A DNA stretch of 64,000 nucleotides from Physcia stellaris. Lineage: Eukaryota > Ascomycota > Lecanoromycetes > Caliciales > Physciaceae. The notes under the pieces are model-generated. The model had not been told where the DNA came from. It worked only from the letters and a program-made list of their open reading frames with translations, and did no database searches. The stretch is taken from contig JABSSW010000002.1 of the NCBI GenBank assembly GCA_018902385.1, positions 1,240,001 to 1,304,000 on the forward strand, written 5' to 3'. The first letter of the stretch is position 1; each line of letters opens with the position of its first letter. Below, piece by piece: positions 45,701 to 57,654 of the stretch. A program made the position numbers and the translations under genes.

Positions 45701-47597
45701 CAGAACGATATACACATTTCAACCTCCACTGTTCGAGAGGCGCTACAGTTCAGTGCGGCCCTGCGGCAGCCGAGAGAGAACTCACTCCAGGAGAAACTAG
45801 CCCATGTGGAGGACGTAATTAGTACTCTGGAGATGGAGTCATACGCGGACGCGGTCATAGGAACCCCTGGTGACGGTCAGTAATTCAAAGGTCATCCGTG
45901 ACAGCTACTGACAACCAAAGGTCTCAACGTTGAACAGCGCAAACGTCTCTCCATCGCGGTTGAATTGGCAGCAAAACCTGCACTGCTCCTTTTCCTTGGT
46001 TGGAACCACCCTTCGACGTACTGAAAGATGCCGCTAACAGTACTGCAGACGAGCCCACCTCTGGCCTAGACAGTGAAACCGCCTGGTCGACATGTCAGCT
46101 TTTGAGAAAGCTTGCAGACAACGGTCAGGCCATCCTCTGTACCATCCACCAACCCTCTGCATCACTTTTCCAAACATTTGATCGGCTTCTCTTACTGGGA
46201 AGGGGTGGTAAGACACTGTACTTTGGCGATCTTGGGGCAGACGCATCCATATTAAGGGATTATTTCCACAAGAGGGGAGCTAGGCCATGTCTTTTCGGAG
46301 AAAACCCCGCGGAGTGGCTTCTGGACATTACTGGATCCGATACTGGATCGGTCGCGGCAGCATCTTCTCCCTTAGATTGGTCATCTGTGTGGAATAAGTC
46401 TTTGGAAAAGTACCAGATTAAGGACCGACTCTCAATTACCAACAGGGAGCAGTCGACCTCCCGATTCCTAAAGCAAGGAGAAACTAAAGGAGAGTATGCC
46501 GCGTCCTTTCTAGTTCAGCTAGGGGCAGTCACTCGCAGGAACCTAGAGCAGGACTGGCGAACACCATCTTACCTGTACTCGAAATTCATGATCAGCATTG
46601 GTACCGTGAGTTTCTCCCACCGATCGTAGCGGGAACACAGATCTCTAACGGGTACGGCAGGCATTATTCATCGGATTTTCCTTCTGGATGTCCCCCACGA
46701 GCATCCAAGGTCTGCAAGACCAAATATTTGCAATCTTCCTACTCATGGTCATCTTCAGCAACCTCACGCAGTTGATCATAGAGAAATTCGTGCGCAACCG
46801 GGCGCTGTTCGAAGCCCGCGAGCAGCCATCCAAGACCTACTCGCGGCGGGTCTTCCTGCTTTCTGCGATTCTTGCAGAGATCCCTTCGCAGACCGTGATC
46901 GCGTTGCTGGTCTTCGTCTGCTGGTACTTCCCGACGGGGATGTATCGGAATGCGGGCGTGCACACCGGTGAAAGGGGCACCTTGATGTTTCTCTTTATCT
47001 GGAGCTTCTGCATGTTCACGTCGACCTTTTCCCATTTAATTGTAGCCGGGATCCCAGAGGCTGGTACAGCGGTCAATGTTGCCCAGCTACTGTACCTACT
47101 ATCGCTCATCTTCTGCGGGTACGTATTTAGTATCCATCGCTCCTCGATATTAAGAGGATGACCTCTGCTGACTTTCTGCACGCGTCAGGGTACTTGTCCA
47201 ACCAAAAGACCTGCCTAACTTCTGGTCCTTCATGAACCGTGTCTCGCCTCTCACTTACCTGATTGGTGGCATGGCGGTTGCTGGCCTGGGAGATACACTG
47301 GTGGCCTGCGCGCCTCTTGAGCTGCTGCGTATGGAGGCTCCGACAGGCCAGACTTGCGGTCAATACCTGCAGCCTTACATCAAGATGGCAGGGGGACGAG
47401 TCCTTAATCCCGACGAAGTCGGGTCTTGTCGATTCTGTCCGGCAGCGCGGACCGACGATATTCTTTCGGCCATGCGATTTCAGTACACCGATCGTTGGCG
47501 GGACTTAGGTGTGGTACTTGCGCATGTCATCGTCGATGCAGTAGGGGCGTACCTTATCTATTGGCTCCTGAGGAAAAAGGCGTCGAGAAGGACATAG
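42764..47597 (+). CDS. PDR-type (ABCG) full-size ABC transporter, 1404 aa
   Basis: Twelve exons join with no frame loss: 42764-43211, 43267-43718, 43773-44086, 44160-44382, 44434-44853, 44908-45083, 45128-45494, 45563-45875, 45921-45998, 46049-46605, 46661-47118, 47189-47597. The architecture is NBD1-TMD1-NBD2-TMD2. NBD1 has the Walker [14 protein letters not shown] and signature [10 protein letters not shown], with the degenerate [12 protein letters not shown] usual in PDR proteins. NBD2 has [20 protein letters not shown] and [11 protein letters not shown]. Six or so hydrophobic spans follow each NBD, and the large C-terminal extracellular loop keeps cysteines (GQTCGQY, SCRFCP). It exports lipophilic compounds across the plasma membrane. 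Beside two P450s and an SDR it is likely to serve product export or drug efflux. Two donors are non-standard (GTTCGA at 44383, GTTGGA at 45999). Confidence 0.93.
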
Positions 47598-47876
47598 AGC
47601 AGAACTTTGTAAAGCGGATGGCTGGTGTGATCTATCGTCTATCAAACTCAGCAAGCAGCTTTTATAGTGAAATGTGTTTCTAGACTGGAAGCTCGATCCT
47701 CACGTCTTCACAGAGACTTGACTGCGGCTATCAAAGGTAACCTTCCACGATTAACAGAGGCTTCTTCTGCTATCTTATTTGAAGGGATTTACATCTAAGA
47801 GGACAAATACGATACAAGCAGGTCAGTCCAGTACAATAACAGCAATTGCAGGACCAAATCCAATGATCCCTTCATT

Positions 47877-49857
47877 TCAGCGCTCAACAGTTTTCCTCTT
47901 CCTGATCCGAAAAGGTACTTGACCCACAGGAAGCTGGCCGCCAAGGCCATAAAACTTTGGATCCAAGCGCAGTGCTTTCTCATCCGCCAGAATCTCAACG
48001 TCAAACAAAGCAACCATCATCGCACTTGCAGCGATCATCGCACGCTTCGAAAACGCACGGCCGATGCAGACGCGAGGTCCACCGCCGTACGGGACCCAGA
48101 CTCCATTCGTCCCGGCTAAAGAGAACTTTGGCTCCTTGTTGACAGTATCACATGAAGAATGTTTCGAAGGCAGGCCTCCTTCCGTTTCTGTCTTTTTGAT
48201 GGGCCCACTAGAAGGATCGCCCGGGTACTCCAAGAATCGGTCGGCCCAGAAAGTATCCACGGGGTGCTCACCTTCCTTTGTATTCCACAATGTGGCGTCC
48301 ATGTGCGGAGGCATCGTTGAGACGAGTAAAAGGCTCTTCTTGGGGAATTTCCATTCGCCCAGTTGTAGCTCAGCCTGATCCGTGTATCGGGCGGCATATG
48401 CACGGATTTTCAGCCGGAGCGTTTCGGCGTAGATGGACTGGAGCAAGGGGAGTGTGAGAAGGGTCTGGACTGGGAAATTGGCGTCTGCAAGGACGCCGCC
48501 GGAGAAAGACTTTTCGAGCTCGGTGCGAACTCGAGAGAGAAGGATTGGATCTTTGAAGATCTCTAGGGTACACCACATCGTTGACGGGTTGATGTTAGTT
48601 CCCGCGCTATTTCAGTTTCATCAGTGGGTGTGCATTTGATGGGTTATAAAACTTACGCCCAGATGAACCCCAAGTCTGAAGACGCGCTCGCATCTTTGTC
48701 GAAGTTATCTACTGTAGAGAATATACCATCTGGACCATGCCGTTCTCTCATGAAAGAGCTACCCCAGTAAGGATCCGTGTCTCCGGTTTGGACGATAGAA
48801 GATTCTCCGGATCGACTCGTCGCGCTATCGTGCCACTTCTTGATAGCGGAGAGGAGCTTATCTCTAGCCCGGTAAGCCTGCGGAATAATCCATCTAGGTA
48901 AACCTTTCAAGAGCTTCTGGACTGCTAAGTCATAATTTGAGAAGTCCCGGCTACAGTGAGGATTTAAATCGAGGAAATCTCGGCCGCAGATCGACTCGAT
49001 GAGAGCAGCTCCAAATGTGTCATTGAAGAAACCCATCAGATCCGGCATTGCTATCCATTCGTCTCCAATGTCGAGCGATTGCAGACGATCCCGGTAGCCG
49101 GTGACCCACCGCTCGTAGAAACCCTGGAGGCCAGATCCATTGGTAAACCTAATCAAGCTTTCGTGAGTCCTGTAGTCGACCCGATTGTGCGGCTGCACAT
49201 GGCTGCTGGGAAGAGCCTGGTGACTGATACCGGAGTCATCGCGCTCGTACATTTTGAGAGCCGCTGGTGGCATGCCGAACAGATACTTGAGGCAGAGGAG
49301 GTGTATGGGCGTTCCCGTCATGGTCCCAGACTTCTTCCATAACGATAAAATGGTTTCCGAGCCTTGAACGAAATAGAGGTTGAACATCGGTAAGGCTACG
49401 CGGAACGGAGCCTGTTTGTTGTGACGTTCCCTGGGAATATGTTAGCAAGCAAGCATACCCACGTCAGCCTGAAAGCTACAAGGCTATCTACGTACGTGCA
49501 CCATTTTACAAAGTTGAGGGTGTCGAAAGTAAGAGAATATACATTTCCAATCCAAGGAAGCAGATGAGGGATGGTAGGAGGCTTCTTTGCAGCTTCCTTG
49601 CTCCAGTGTCTCACTTGAAAGAACAACCACGTGGCGACAAAATTAAAGATGAAAGGTATGGAGAGGATGAAGATCGCAACGAGTGGTAGTCGTAGTATTT
49701 CAGCGTAATTGACCAATGCATTGTAAGTAAGAGACGTTTGCCGCACAGGAGAGGGCACAAGGGTGGGCAAAGGGGAGGAAACGTTCTGATGTAACACATA
49801 GATTTTATGGTCATAGAAGGTGGGACTGACGAGGTCGTAAGATATATTGGAAGGCAT
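47877..49857 (-). CDS. Cytochrome P450, CYP7/CYP8-like, 621 aa
   Basis: Exons 49857-49496, 49430-48657 and 48606-47877 join in frame (introns 65 and 50 bp). The ATG at 49857 is chosen as the first in-frame ATG. An unusual ~55-residue extension precedes the membrane anchor (PLVAIFILSIPFIFNFVATW). The haem loop is YGGGPRVCIGR and the K-helix ETLR. The I-helix reads WAAGTNINP, with Asn in place of the acidic residue of the common AGx(D/E)T motif. This AGTN pattern is shared with CYP7/CYP8-type and some oxygen-rearranging P450s, so the chemistry may be atypical. ER membrane. It is convergent with the ABC transporter (280 bp apart), which suggests a shared pathway. The substrate is unknown. Confidence 0.9.
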
Positions 49858-50777
49858 CTCGTCATGCAAATACGAGCTTTCTTTGCTCTCTCAGCGGATG
49901 TAGATGAAACCTAAAGTGCACCTACAGAGGACATATATAGGGGCAAGTAAGCGGCGCGGAGAATCAATCAACGACCCTAGCCTTGTTTTGTGAAACAAAA
50001 ATGCATGCAATCAAGAGGCCAATGTGCGGCGGAGCAAGCAACCTACTTGGTCAGGCATCTCAATGCCCGGCGGAATAAAGTGGGAACAGAGAGGATCATT
50101 ACAGTGTGCATTGCCTCAAGGAGCTGAAGCGAGGTCGAGAATAATTCTTACTTGCATAGTCAGATCCGATTGGATCGCATGTAAAAGGCATCTGACTGTG
50201 AAGCTCTGCGTCTGGATGCTGACAGCTGGCCCGAAGATTGTTGCCTACCTGAGTCTCCGATTCGCATAAGCAATCACTCAGCACTGTCAAATCAACTTTA
50301 TCGGTTAATCCTACCCGAGTGCACTCTACCCATGTCTTTCGCAAAATTCGCCCTCTGGTCAAAGCAAAGTCATTGTTGTAATATACCACCTAGTTCGTCA
50401 ATTAAGCAGCACTCTCCAATACTCGCGGATAGGGTCTCGCAACATAGTTGTTTTCGTCGATATCTACCGTCTCAAGTTTTTCTTTGAAAAGTGAGATTGT
50501 GAGAATACGTGCATATATGTGAATGTACATGATTTGAAGAACTCAGAGCAGTTCCATCGTGAGACCATCCGTGAAACCAGCCAGAGATAGCGGTGAAAGC
50601 GTACTTATTTCTAGAGTACCCGGCACCCTTCGTGAACATAGGCGCCGATCACAGTGCTGTGATCTTAATCAAGATCGCGGAAATCAAACATACTGGAATA
50701 AAGTGGATAGTAAGATACTGCGGTTTGCTCATGCGTCCGCCAAGCTTGTGGCTGTCCAGCTTGTACGTAGCTGTGCG
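49858..50777. other. Intergenic, no gene seen
   Basis: 5' flank of the second P450 up to the fold-back element. Short frames on both strands only. Confidence 0.5.
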
Positions 50778-51413
50778 CATTTAGCGTGGAAAGGTTGCTT
50801 GCGAATTCTTGGCATCCTCCTCCCAGGACCCTCCCTCTCAAAGTTGAATGGCAGTAACCTGAGAGAAATTTTCAATTGATGTATCAATCATCTTTTCAAA
50901 GCATATAAATCATTGAAATCATAAATACTTTTGTATAGCCGTTTCTTGATGTTGCAGACATGTCTTTTCGCAAAATCGATAAATTATCAAAATTCAGATC
51001 CGCGAAATCATGATGAGTTAGAGTTATTCGTATTCACCCGGAAGTGAGTCAGACCCAGTAGTGGGTCACGGGTTAAAGTTATCTGCTTAAAAGTCAAAAC
51101 CTAACCCTGGCGGATATCTATTTTTGCCGATAATCCTAACTCGTGACCCATTACTGGGTCTGATCCACTTCCGGGTGAATACGAGTAGAGTTAGAGTTTG
51201 TTTTGTTTTGAAGACATTGAATAAAAAATCCGATAAAACAACATCAAGAAACGATTATAGAAAAGTATTTAAAATTACAATGATTTATATGCTTTGAAAA
51301 GGCGATTGAAACATCAATTGAAAAAATTTCTCAGATTACTATCATACAAATTTGGGGGAGGGGGCTGGGAGGAGGATGTCAAGAATTCGCAAGTAACTTT
51401 TCCACGCTAAATG
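50778..51413. mobile_element. 636-bp fold-back element (MITE-like) with long inverted arms
   Basis: The ends are inverted copies: CATTTAGCGTGGAAA on the left and its complement on the right, followed by matching AATTCTTG(G/A)CATCCTCC segments and a near-identical TCTTGATGTTG / CATATAAATCATTG stretch. The inner arms also pair: TTCACCCGGAAGTG...GACCCAGTAGTGGGTC at 51033-51080 against its complement at 51130-51180. Nearly the whole length can therefore fold into one long hairpin about 51100. No coding capacity. I see no clear target-site duplication. This is a non-autonomous fold-back DNA element or MITE of unknown superfamily. Confidence 0.75.
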
Positions 51414-51550
51414 TTCGGCAAAAAGAGGATCCGACTCCGTAGCACTAAGCTAACGGTTATCCACGCGCATCTTACTGCTGCTGTCTTTATCACCAGTGAC
51501 TGTACGCGCTGAATTCGTCCCATTCCTGTCGTCGCAGACAGGAACTCGCA

Positions 51551-53780
51551 ATGAAGAAGGTGGGTCGGCTGTTCCATCGCGGGGCTAATGACCCCGACAC
51601 GTCCTCCCTTTCGAGGGACCCCACCGCGGCTTCTCGCCGGAAAAGCTTCCCGTCAGGTATTAAGTTGCTTCATAATGCGCAACACAGCGCCGTAGAGTAG
51701 GTTGATCTTGCCGTACGGCAAGCTTGCTTCCTGAGTATCTGGTTTAAATTTGGCCTAAAAGATTTATTCTCTAGTATTATCTTCGTACATGGTCTGACTG
51801 GAGACCGCGAAAAGACATGGACAGCAAAGCAAGCCAATACACCATGGCCTCAGACCTTGTTGCCGGCGGAGCTTCCCAACGCCCGGATCCTTACCTTTGG
51901 ATACGATGCATATGTTGCAGACTGGAGAGGCATGGTGTCGAAGAATAGAATTGGAAATCATGCCATGAACCTCCTGACAGCTGTTGCGACTTACAGAGAG
52001 AGAGACGATACCGTGAGCTTAGCGAAATAACAGTGTGTGCGCTAGTAAGAGTAATTGGCTTACGCTGATAGAACAATCGTTCAATCATATTTGTATGTCA
52101 CAGTCTGGGCGGGCTGGTGTGCGAGGATGTATACGTTTCCTCGCTTCTCTATGGGAAGCATAGAAACACTAATACTCGTTCTAGGCCTTAGTGATAGCAT
52201 CGCAGAGGCCAGAGGATCATCTAAGACGTATCCTGCAGTCGACTCGCGGAATTCTATTCCTTGGCACACCCCATCACGGTTCTGGACTGGCAAAATGGGC
52301 CGAAATGATAGCCCGGTCCATCGGCGTACTGAAACAGACGAATTCTAAAATCGTTGCAGTTCTCGAGAGCGACTCAGAGGTCCTGGCCCGGCTTCAAGAT
52401 AGTTTCCATACTCTGATCAGGGTACGGGCTCAAAGTCGCCTTCAGGCGATCGAGATCACCTGCTTCTTCGAAGAGCAACCTCTGCCTGGGATTGGTGTAG
52501 TAAATCCGCCCGTACCATATCGCATCCTTGTATCCTAACAAAGCATCCCAGGTTGTGCCGTCGCACTCAGCCATCCTACCCGGATACATCCCTATTGGAA
52601 TAAGGGCCAATCATATGGAAATGACAAAGTTTGAACACGAAGAGGATCCAGGATTCATAGCCGTTACTGGAGAACTTCGCCGCTGGACGAAAAATCCAAG
52701 TACACTTGGTACTTCCAGCGATGTCTTAGTAGCTGGGAAAGCAGTGCGAGAGGAGACAAATGTAAAAACACAGTAGCGGCCACCATTTTCGGTAAAGCAG
52801 ATCTGTACTAAACAATCGCAGACAGTGCCAAACTCAACACGTTCTACTTCACCTTCAGATTCATCGGGGAATCGAGATTGGCTCATGGTAGTCATTTTCG
52901 GGGCGCCTCGAACATTCGGAGCACGGGCCAGGCATCGGGTGGGTCTACAGTCGATCAGTTGAGCGCTGGATTCGCGCCAACGGATGCTCTCCCTTCTGGC
53001 TGGACTATTCTCCATGCCGCAGTCAGAAATGGTAGCATTGAAGGTGTGAAGGCTACCTTAGCTATGGGTATTTCTCCCACATGCGAGACGGAAGATCGTG
53101 CCTGGACCCCACTCTGGGTAGCAGCTTGTACCGGGAATCAGGAGATAACTGAAATCTTGCTCAAAGCTGGGGCTGATGTCAACTCAACGACCAGCGATGG
53201 CCGTACTGCCCTCCAAGAAGCTGCCAAGATTGGTGCCACGGATATTGTTGAAATCCTGGTCCGACATGGAGCCGATCTGGATCTCGCTGCAACTGAATAT
53301 GCAGATACCCCACTGATAAGTGCTGCAGCTAAAGACCATGCCGCCACCGTCAAGGCTTTACTCACTGCCGGTGCAAATGTTCGCGCCGCACAGTATGGTG
53401 GGTGGACTGCTCTTCACTTTGCGCTCCAGAATAAGAATTTAGAGATAGCTTGTATGATACTCGAGTATTCTCCAGATCCGAATGCGGCGATCTTGGGTGG
53501 TACGCGAGCATTACACCTTGCTGCTTTGGCTGGGATGACGAGTGTTGCAGAGCTCCTGTTAGATAGAGGTGCTGAAATAGAAGCCGTTGAAAGTGGTGGA
53601 CTAACCGCACTGAGAGTTGCGGTGCAGGCAGGGGAGCTAGATACGGTGAAAATGTTAGTAGAAAGAGGCGCGAGAACCGATGTTGTCGATGGCCCACGAC
53701 GACATACCTTGATGGATATAGCGCTGATACAAGGCCATACATACGTGTATCTATATCTACAACAGCTTTCGGCGGCTTAA
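51551..53780 (+). CDS. Alpha/beta-hydrolase (SERAC1-like)-ankyrin repeat protein, 626 aa
   Basis: Seven exons (51551-51696, 51775-52012, 52072-52128, 52185-52499, 52552-52761, 52822-52887, 52932-53780) join without frame loss; the last intron is only 44 bp. The N-terminal half is a DUF676/SERAC1-like hydrolase: DIIFVHGLTGDREKTW (oxyanion region), ARILTFGYDA, IIFVCHSLGGLVCED with the nucleophile Ser in H-S-L-G-G, and GILFLGTPHHGSGLA. The C-terminal half has about eight ankyrin repeats (GWTILHAAVRNGS, TPLWVAACTGN, GRTALQEAAKIG). No NACHT lies between them, unlike the related gene at 15-19 kb. Such hydrolase-ankyrin proteins belong to the wider fungal NLR-like repertoire and are presumed to sense or signal non-self. 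It appears fully intact. Confidence 0.88.
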
Positions 53781-53896
53781 TGAAAACCCGGGCTCAGCTA
53801 AATGGTCATATCAGTGGACAATTCACAAATGTAGAGGGAGACTGGGGTCTTGGATCGAAACCATAAGCTCAAATTGTCGGAGAAAAACAAAACAAA

Positions 53897-54014
53897 ACAT
53901 ACAACAGCCAGTATTCGCTGGTGGTCACCCACCCAACTACTAATTGGCCGCTAACCAGGTTCTCATGGCCGATCGGACGAGAGGCCGAGCTTTCTGGCTG
54001 CTATGGTCGTATGT
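53897..54014 (-). rRNA. 5S ribosomal RNA, copy 2
   Basis: 118 nt on the minus strand, ACATACGACCATAGCC...GGCTGTTGTATGT, followed by a T4 run (the A-run at 53894-53897 on the plus strand). Its internal AACCTGGTTAGC matches the fungal 5S pattern better than copy 1, so this copy is more likely functional. Confidence 0.93.
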
Positions 54015-54508
54015 ATCATCAAATCATCGTGTTTCAATTTATATTCGTTGAACATGGTCAAGTCAGCCGGCGCGATCGCGATGTCGTCAACTACCCTGCC
54101 GAGCCTGCGCCTTCATGATTTCAGCTCGGGTTATGTGCCTCCCCAAAAGCGACCGGAAATCTAGGCGAACAAGTAAGACTCAGGTGAATCCGTCAGAAGG
54201 ACTGCCTCAAGAAAAGCGATTATTTCTACGGAAAAAGAGGCGCAGTATGGCTTAGCTCGGACCTATTATGCATGGTGAATCCCGAGAAAGCTCATCATTG
54301 GAGAGAATTGACGCCGCATATGCTAATGTATCTAGCCGGTAGGTAACGTACTAAAAAGAGGCACAGCTTGCAGTACGGAACTACGATTGCGCCATTTGTC
54401 CTCCGCGTCACTACTATCTTACCGCAACAAGTGGATCTTTGTGGTCAATGATGAATCCCTCCAGACTCCCCTATTCTCTGACTCCGAGTCTAGTCTTTTC
54501 CCAATTCG

Positions 54509-54580
54509 ATGAATAAAGGTCATACGATAACTGGATAGTGACTGGTGCTGCGCGAGGTGTTGAACTAGCAACGGCTGTAA
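54509..54580 (+). pseudogene. 5' remnant of a duplicated SDR gene
   Basis: The ATG at 54509 corresponds to the start of the SDR gene at 38603. The next ~65 bases still show the TGGTGCTGCGCGAGG block that encodes the Rossmann glycine motif in the intact gene, and the AGCAACGGC block after it. Frame is lost within a few codons and similarity ends near 54580. Confidence 0.6.
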
Positions 54581-56126
54581 AGATTCTCCACCATGTAGGA
54601 AGCGCTAAAAACTTGTGACATGCCAAGTGTCACACTCACTGATTCAACCCTTCTCAGTTGTTTCTCGATCCTACGAGTAGAGGAGCCTTGAGAGCTTTGC
54701 AAAACGATAAGATACATCAGCTGGAGGGAAGCGCTTGACTGCACACTGCCTTTTACTACCTACGTGCATATCCCTATCCACCCAACTCCTGGGCGATGGA
54801 TCAGGCATTATTGAGGGTTTTAGGGTTTCATTTTAACCTTCCGAACCATCGTGTTGAAGAGCGAGTCTCAACAGTTCTTCGGCCCACTTGCCTCTCGTAC
54901 CTCGTCATTCCTGTCCTATTTCTTCACTCTTCCGTATTTCATTGGCGCGAACAAATCATGCTGGCTACATCTGCTATCGAGTACAACGCTGCTAGCCAAC
55001 GCTTTCTGTCACGGTCAGCTCTTATTGCTCCTTGGGATACACATGACTTTGATACACGTGCACACTGAACCTCATGTCCAGTAGCCCGACAAAGATTTCC
55101 AGCTTGCAAAGTGCAAAGGTGTACCTCACAGCGCTTGGTACCTTCACAGAAGGTCAGGGTATCTCACTGGACTGGAAAGGGTAATTGAACTTTTGCTGGT
55201 ACTGCACTGATCAAGTGATTGGACTCTTGTGCTAGGTCTCACCACTATCTGAATCCGTCATCCGCAGCCAGACGGTTTCGAGAGTTATGGAAGCCAATGG
55301 AAGCCGACCGCCGAAAGTAGCAGTGATGCCAAGCGTATTTCAGGACTTTGGTAGTGGCGGGCGGAGACCCTAGAGGCCAAGTTCAAGTCCGTAAAGAAGT
55401 CAGCAAAGATAAGGCTGACTTCCAACGGTGAACCAGATTCCCTTCGCTATTAAAATGCAATGCCATGCAACATTCAGTCGACTTCCCGCTTACAAATACA
55501 TGTGCAAATTCACTTTCCTAGCCTCCATTATCCCTAAGGCGATCCAAGAAAGAAGAAAAGAAAATGTGAGGGCAATCTTCCGCTGGCACTGTGGTGAATA
55601 TAACACAGCGAGCTTCGAAGGATTGAACACCTTCCTGCATGCAACTTAATGTCATGCAATTACTCTAGGGCACTTGGGAGCAAAACTTCCATAGAGGCAA
55701 TGGGAAGAATGCAGATGAAGTACCCAGTCAACTATTGGAAAAGGAAACAGGATTAATACATACCGATGACTGTCATCGCCGAGATGGTTCCGCAGATACC
55801 GTAGGCGAGATTTAAGACGTGATTTCTGGTACTGTGGGCTAGGAGACGGTGCCGCGGTGTTGGAGCAGTCATCCAATTTGCTTCGAGGGGCGCTGATATC
55901 CCACTTCGGGAGTAGGTCTTGGAGCATCTCGAGGCGGCTCTAAGGCGATAAGTATGGGGGCTCAACGAGTCTCCTGAACTGGTAAGAATCAGAGGCTACG
56001 CCAAGGACCGTTATCAAGTAGCAAGCTCAAGAGATTCAAGTGTGCCCACCCACTAGAGAGATGGATGCGCTAACGACCAGTGGCTCATGGGCGTTTAGGT
56101 TGCTTCAACGCGAATCTGGCTATTGG
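54581..56126. other. Gene-poor stretch
   Basis: Plus-strand frames at 54796-55084 and minus-strand frames at 55652-55965 are short and of no recognised family. The minus frame with RNHVLNLAYGICGTISAMTVIG looks like a membrane segment next to a GTATGT donor and may be an exon remnant. Confidence 0.3.
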
Positions 56127-56541
56127 GCCAAAGAGGTAGTGGCGGAGGCGATGATGAAGGTTTTGAACAGCGGATATATCCTGCGGCATAGGGACCGAGC
56201 TGGGACTAGATGCATGGGGATCTTGCCGCATCCCAGTACAATATACTGTTGACTGTTCCACCTGAGCCTTTGTCGCTACCTAGGAATAGAAGCTTGAGGT
56301 TGGGCGGTGGACGACGGTGATCGAGAGTGGATTTGAACCTTGAGCCAAAGAGATAATGGCGGAGGCGATGATGAAGATCTTGAACAGCGGATGTACCTTG
56401 CGGCATAGCGACCGAGCTGGGACTAGTGCATGAGGATCTTGGTGCATCCCAGTACAATATACTGTTGACTGTTCCACCTGAGCCTTTGTCGCTACCCAGG
56501 AAAAGAGGCTTGAGGTTGGGGGATGGACGATGGTGGCCGAG
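56127..56541. repeat. Direct tandem duplication, ~199 bp units, 217-bp period
   Basis: Units 56127-56325 and 56344-56541 share long identical runs, such as CCCAGTACAATATACTGTTG and CACCTGAGCCTTTGTCGCTA, with scattered substitutions and small indels. On the minus strand both can be read as GSDKGSGGTVNSILYWDA, but no gene around them could be established. Confidence 0.8.
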
Positions 56542-57654
56542 CAAGAACATGAAGACGGCTTGCAAGAGCTGTCAGAGATAGTTGGATAGTATATAATGTG
56601 AAGCAACAGAGCAATGAGATGTTGCAGGCGAGTGTGAGCTTGATGGAGTGGAATGCAAAGTGGAAGAAAGAGAGAGTAGGAGAAGGAGGAAAACAAAGGT
56701 TCCAAGATATGGCCGGCAGTGATTGTCTTTTTATGCTATCCAAATGGCTAGAACCACTGCTTGCTACAGAGGCTAACGTTTGTCCAGATGTTCTGCTCGC
56801 TCCTTCCTCCAATCGAACCACCTCTCCAAGCCCACGAAAGTACGTCATACAGTGCAAGCAACAGCAGTAGTCAAATCTTTATCCCAGCTATTTAATTTAT
56901 TGCAAACGGGAATAATTCCTTAGCCCTCTTTACAAGCTTCTCCGCCTCCCAGATCTTCCTTCCATTACTGGACTTTTTAAAAGTCCCAACCCACCACTTC
57001 TCCGAGTATCCCAACGCGTCTCGACGACATACCTGCACTCAGAGACTACTCCGGAGCTCGCTACATCCGATCGACACTCTGTATTTCTGTCAGTTGTCTA
57101 TAGATTACCGTCGATGCTGTCAATCTTGCTTATCGGATGGTTATCCATTAAGCTGCCATGGCGTGACTCCAAATTGCTCCAAACGCCTTTTCAAAAGCCA
57201 GTACACCCGGGGAGGCAGTTCCACCGAGAGGCAAATTACTGTCAACACCACCGATGTAGCACAAGTTTCTTGATTCAAGTACTAGGCTCAGCTACGCGCG
57301 GTGATCTCATCTTCCCAAGCTCGGTCTAAAAGAATATAATCATCTTGATCCCTAATACCACTTATCTTGTGGAAATAACTAAAAGAATGTACACCGATGT
57401 CGTGCTCACGTGTCAGAACTTATTATAGACTAGGTCATCGTGCTTCGTATATTCAACAATCAAGCATCATAGATTCTCAAATGAGTCGCGATGCTACGAA
57501 CCATCTACCTAAATGGCTATGATATGCTACTCTCCTCTTCTTGTCCTTTAGTCATTGTATCAGCCATACCGTCCATTCAGACATCAACTCCTCCCGAGAA
57601 CAGCATGAAAAGAACATCGCAGATACGCCTCATTCGACTTCCTAACCCTTCACT
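56542..57654. other. Intergenic, no gene seen
   Basis: Short frames only. 57350-57650 is the 3' flank of the broken SDR gene. Confidence 0.45.

Larger units (their letters stand above)
53893..54580. repeat. Segmental duplication, unit 2
   Basis: Decayed counterpart of 37876-38670 with the same order of the 5S gene and upstream blocks. Spacing from the end of 5S to the former start is about 495 bp here and about 607 bp in unit 1. Confidence 0.7.

Noticed and set aside
45999-46048. Loss of Walker B in the second nucleotide-binding domain
   Set aside because: A 50-bp intron with a CTAAC branch site and CTGCAG acceptor joins LLLFL to DEPTSG, so the motif is complete.
51095-51115. Telomere-like CCTAACCC word
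   Set aside because: A single occurrence at the centre of the fold-back element, with no tandem array.
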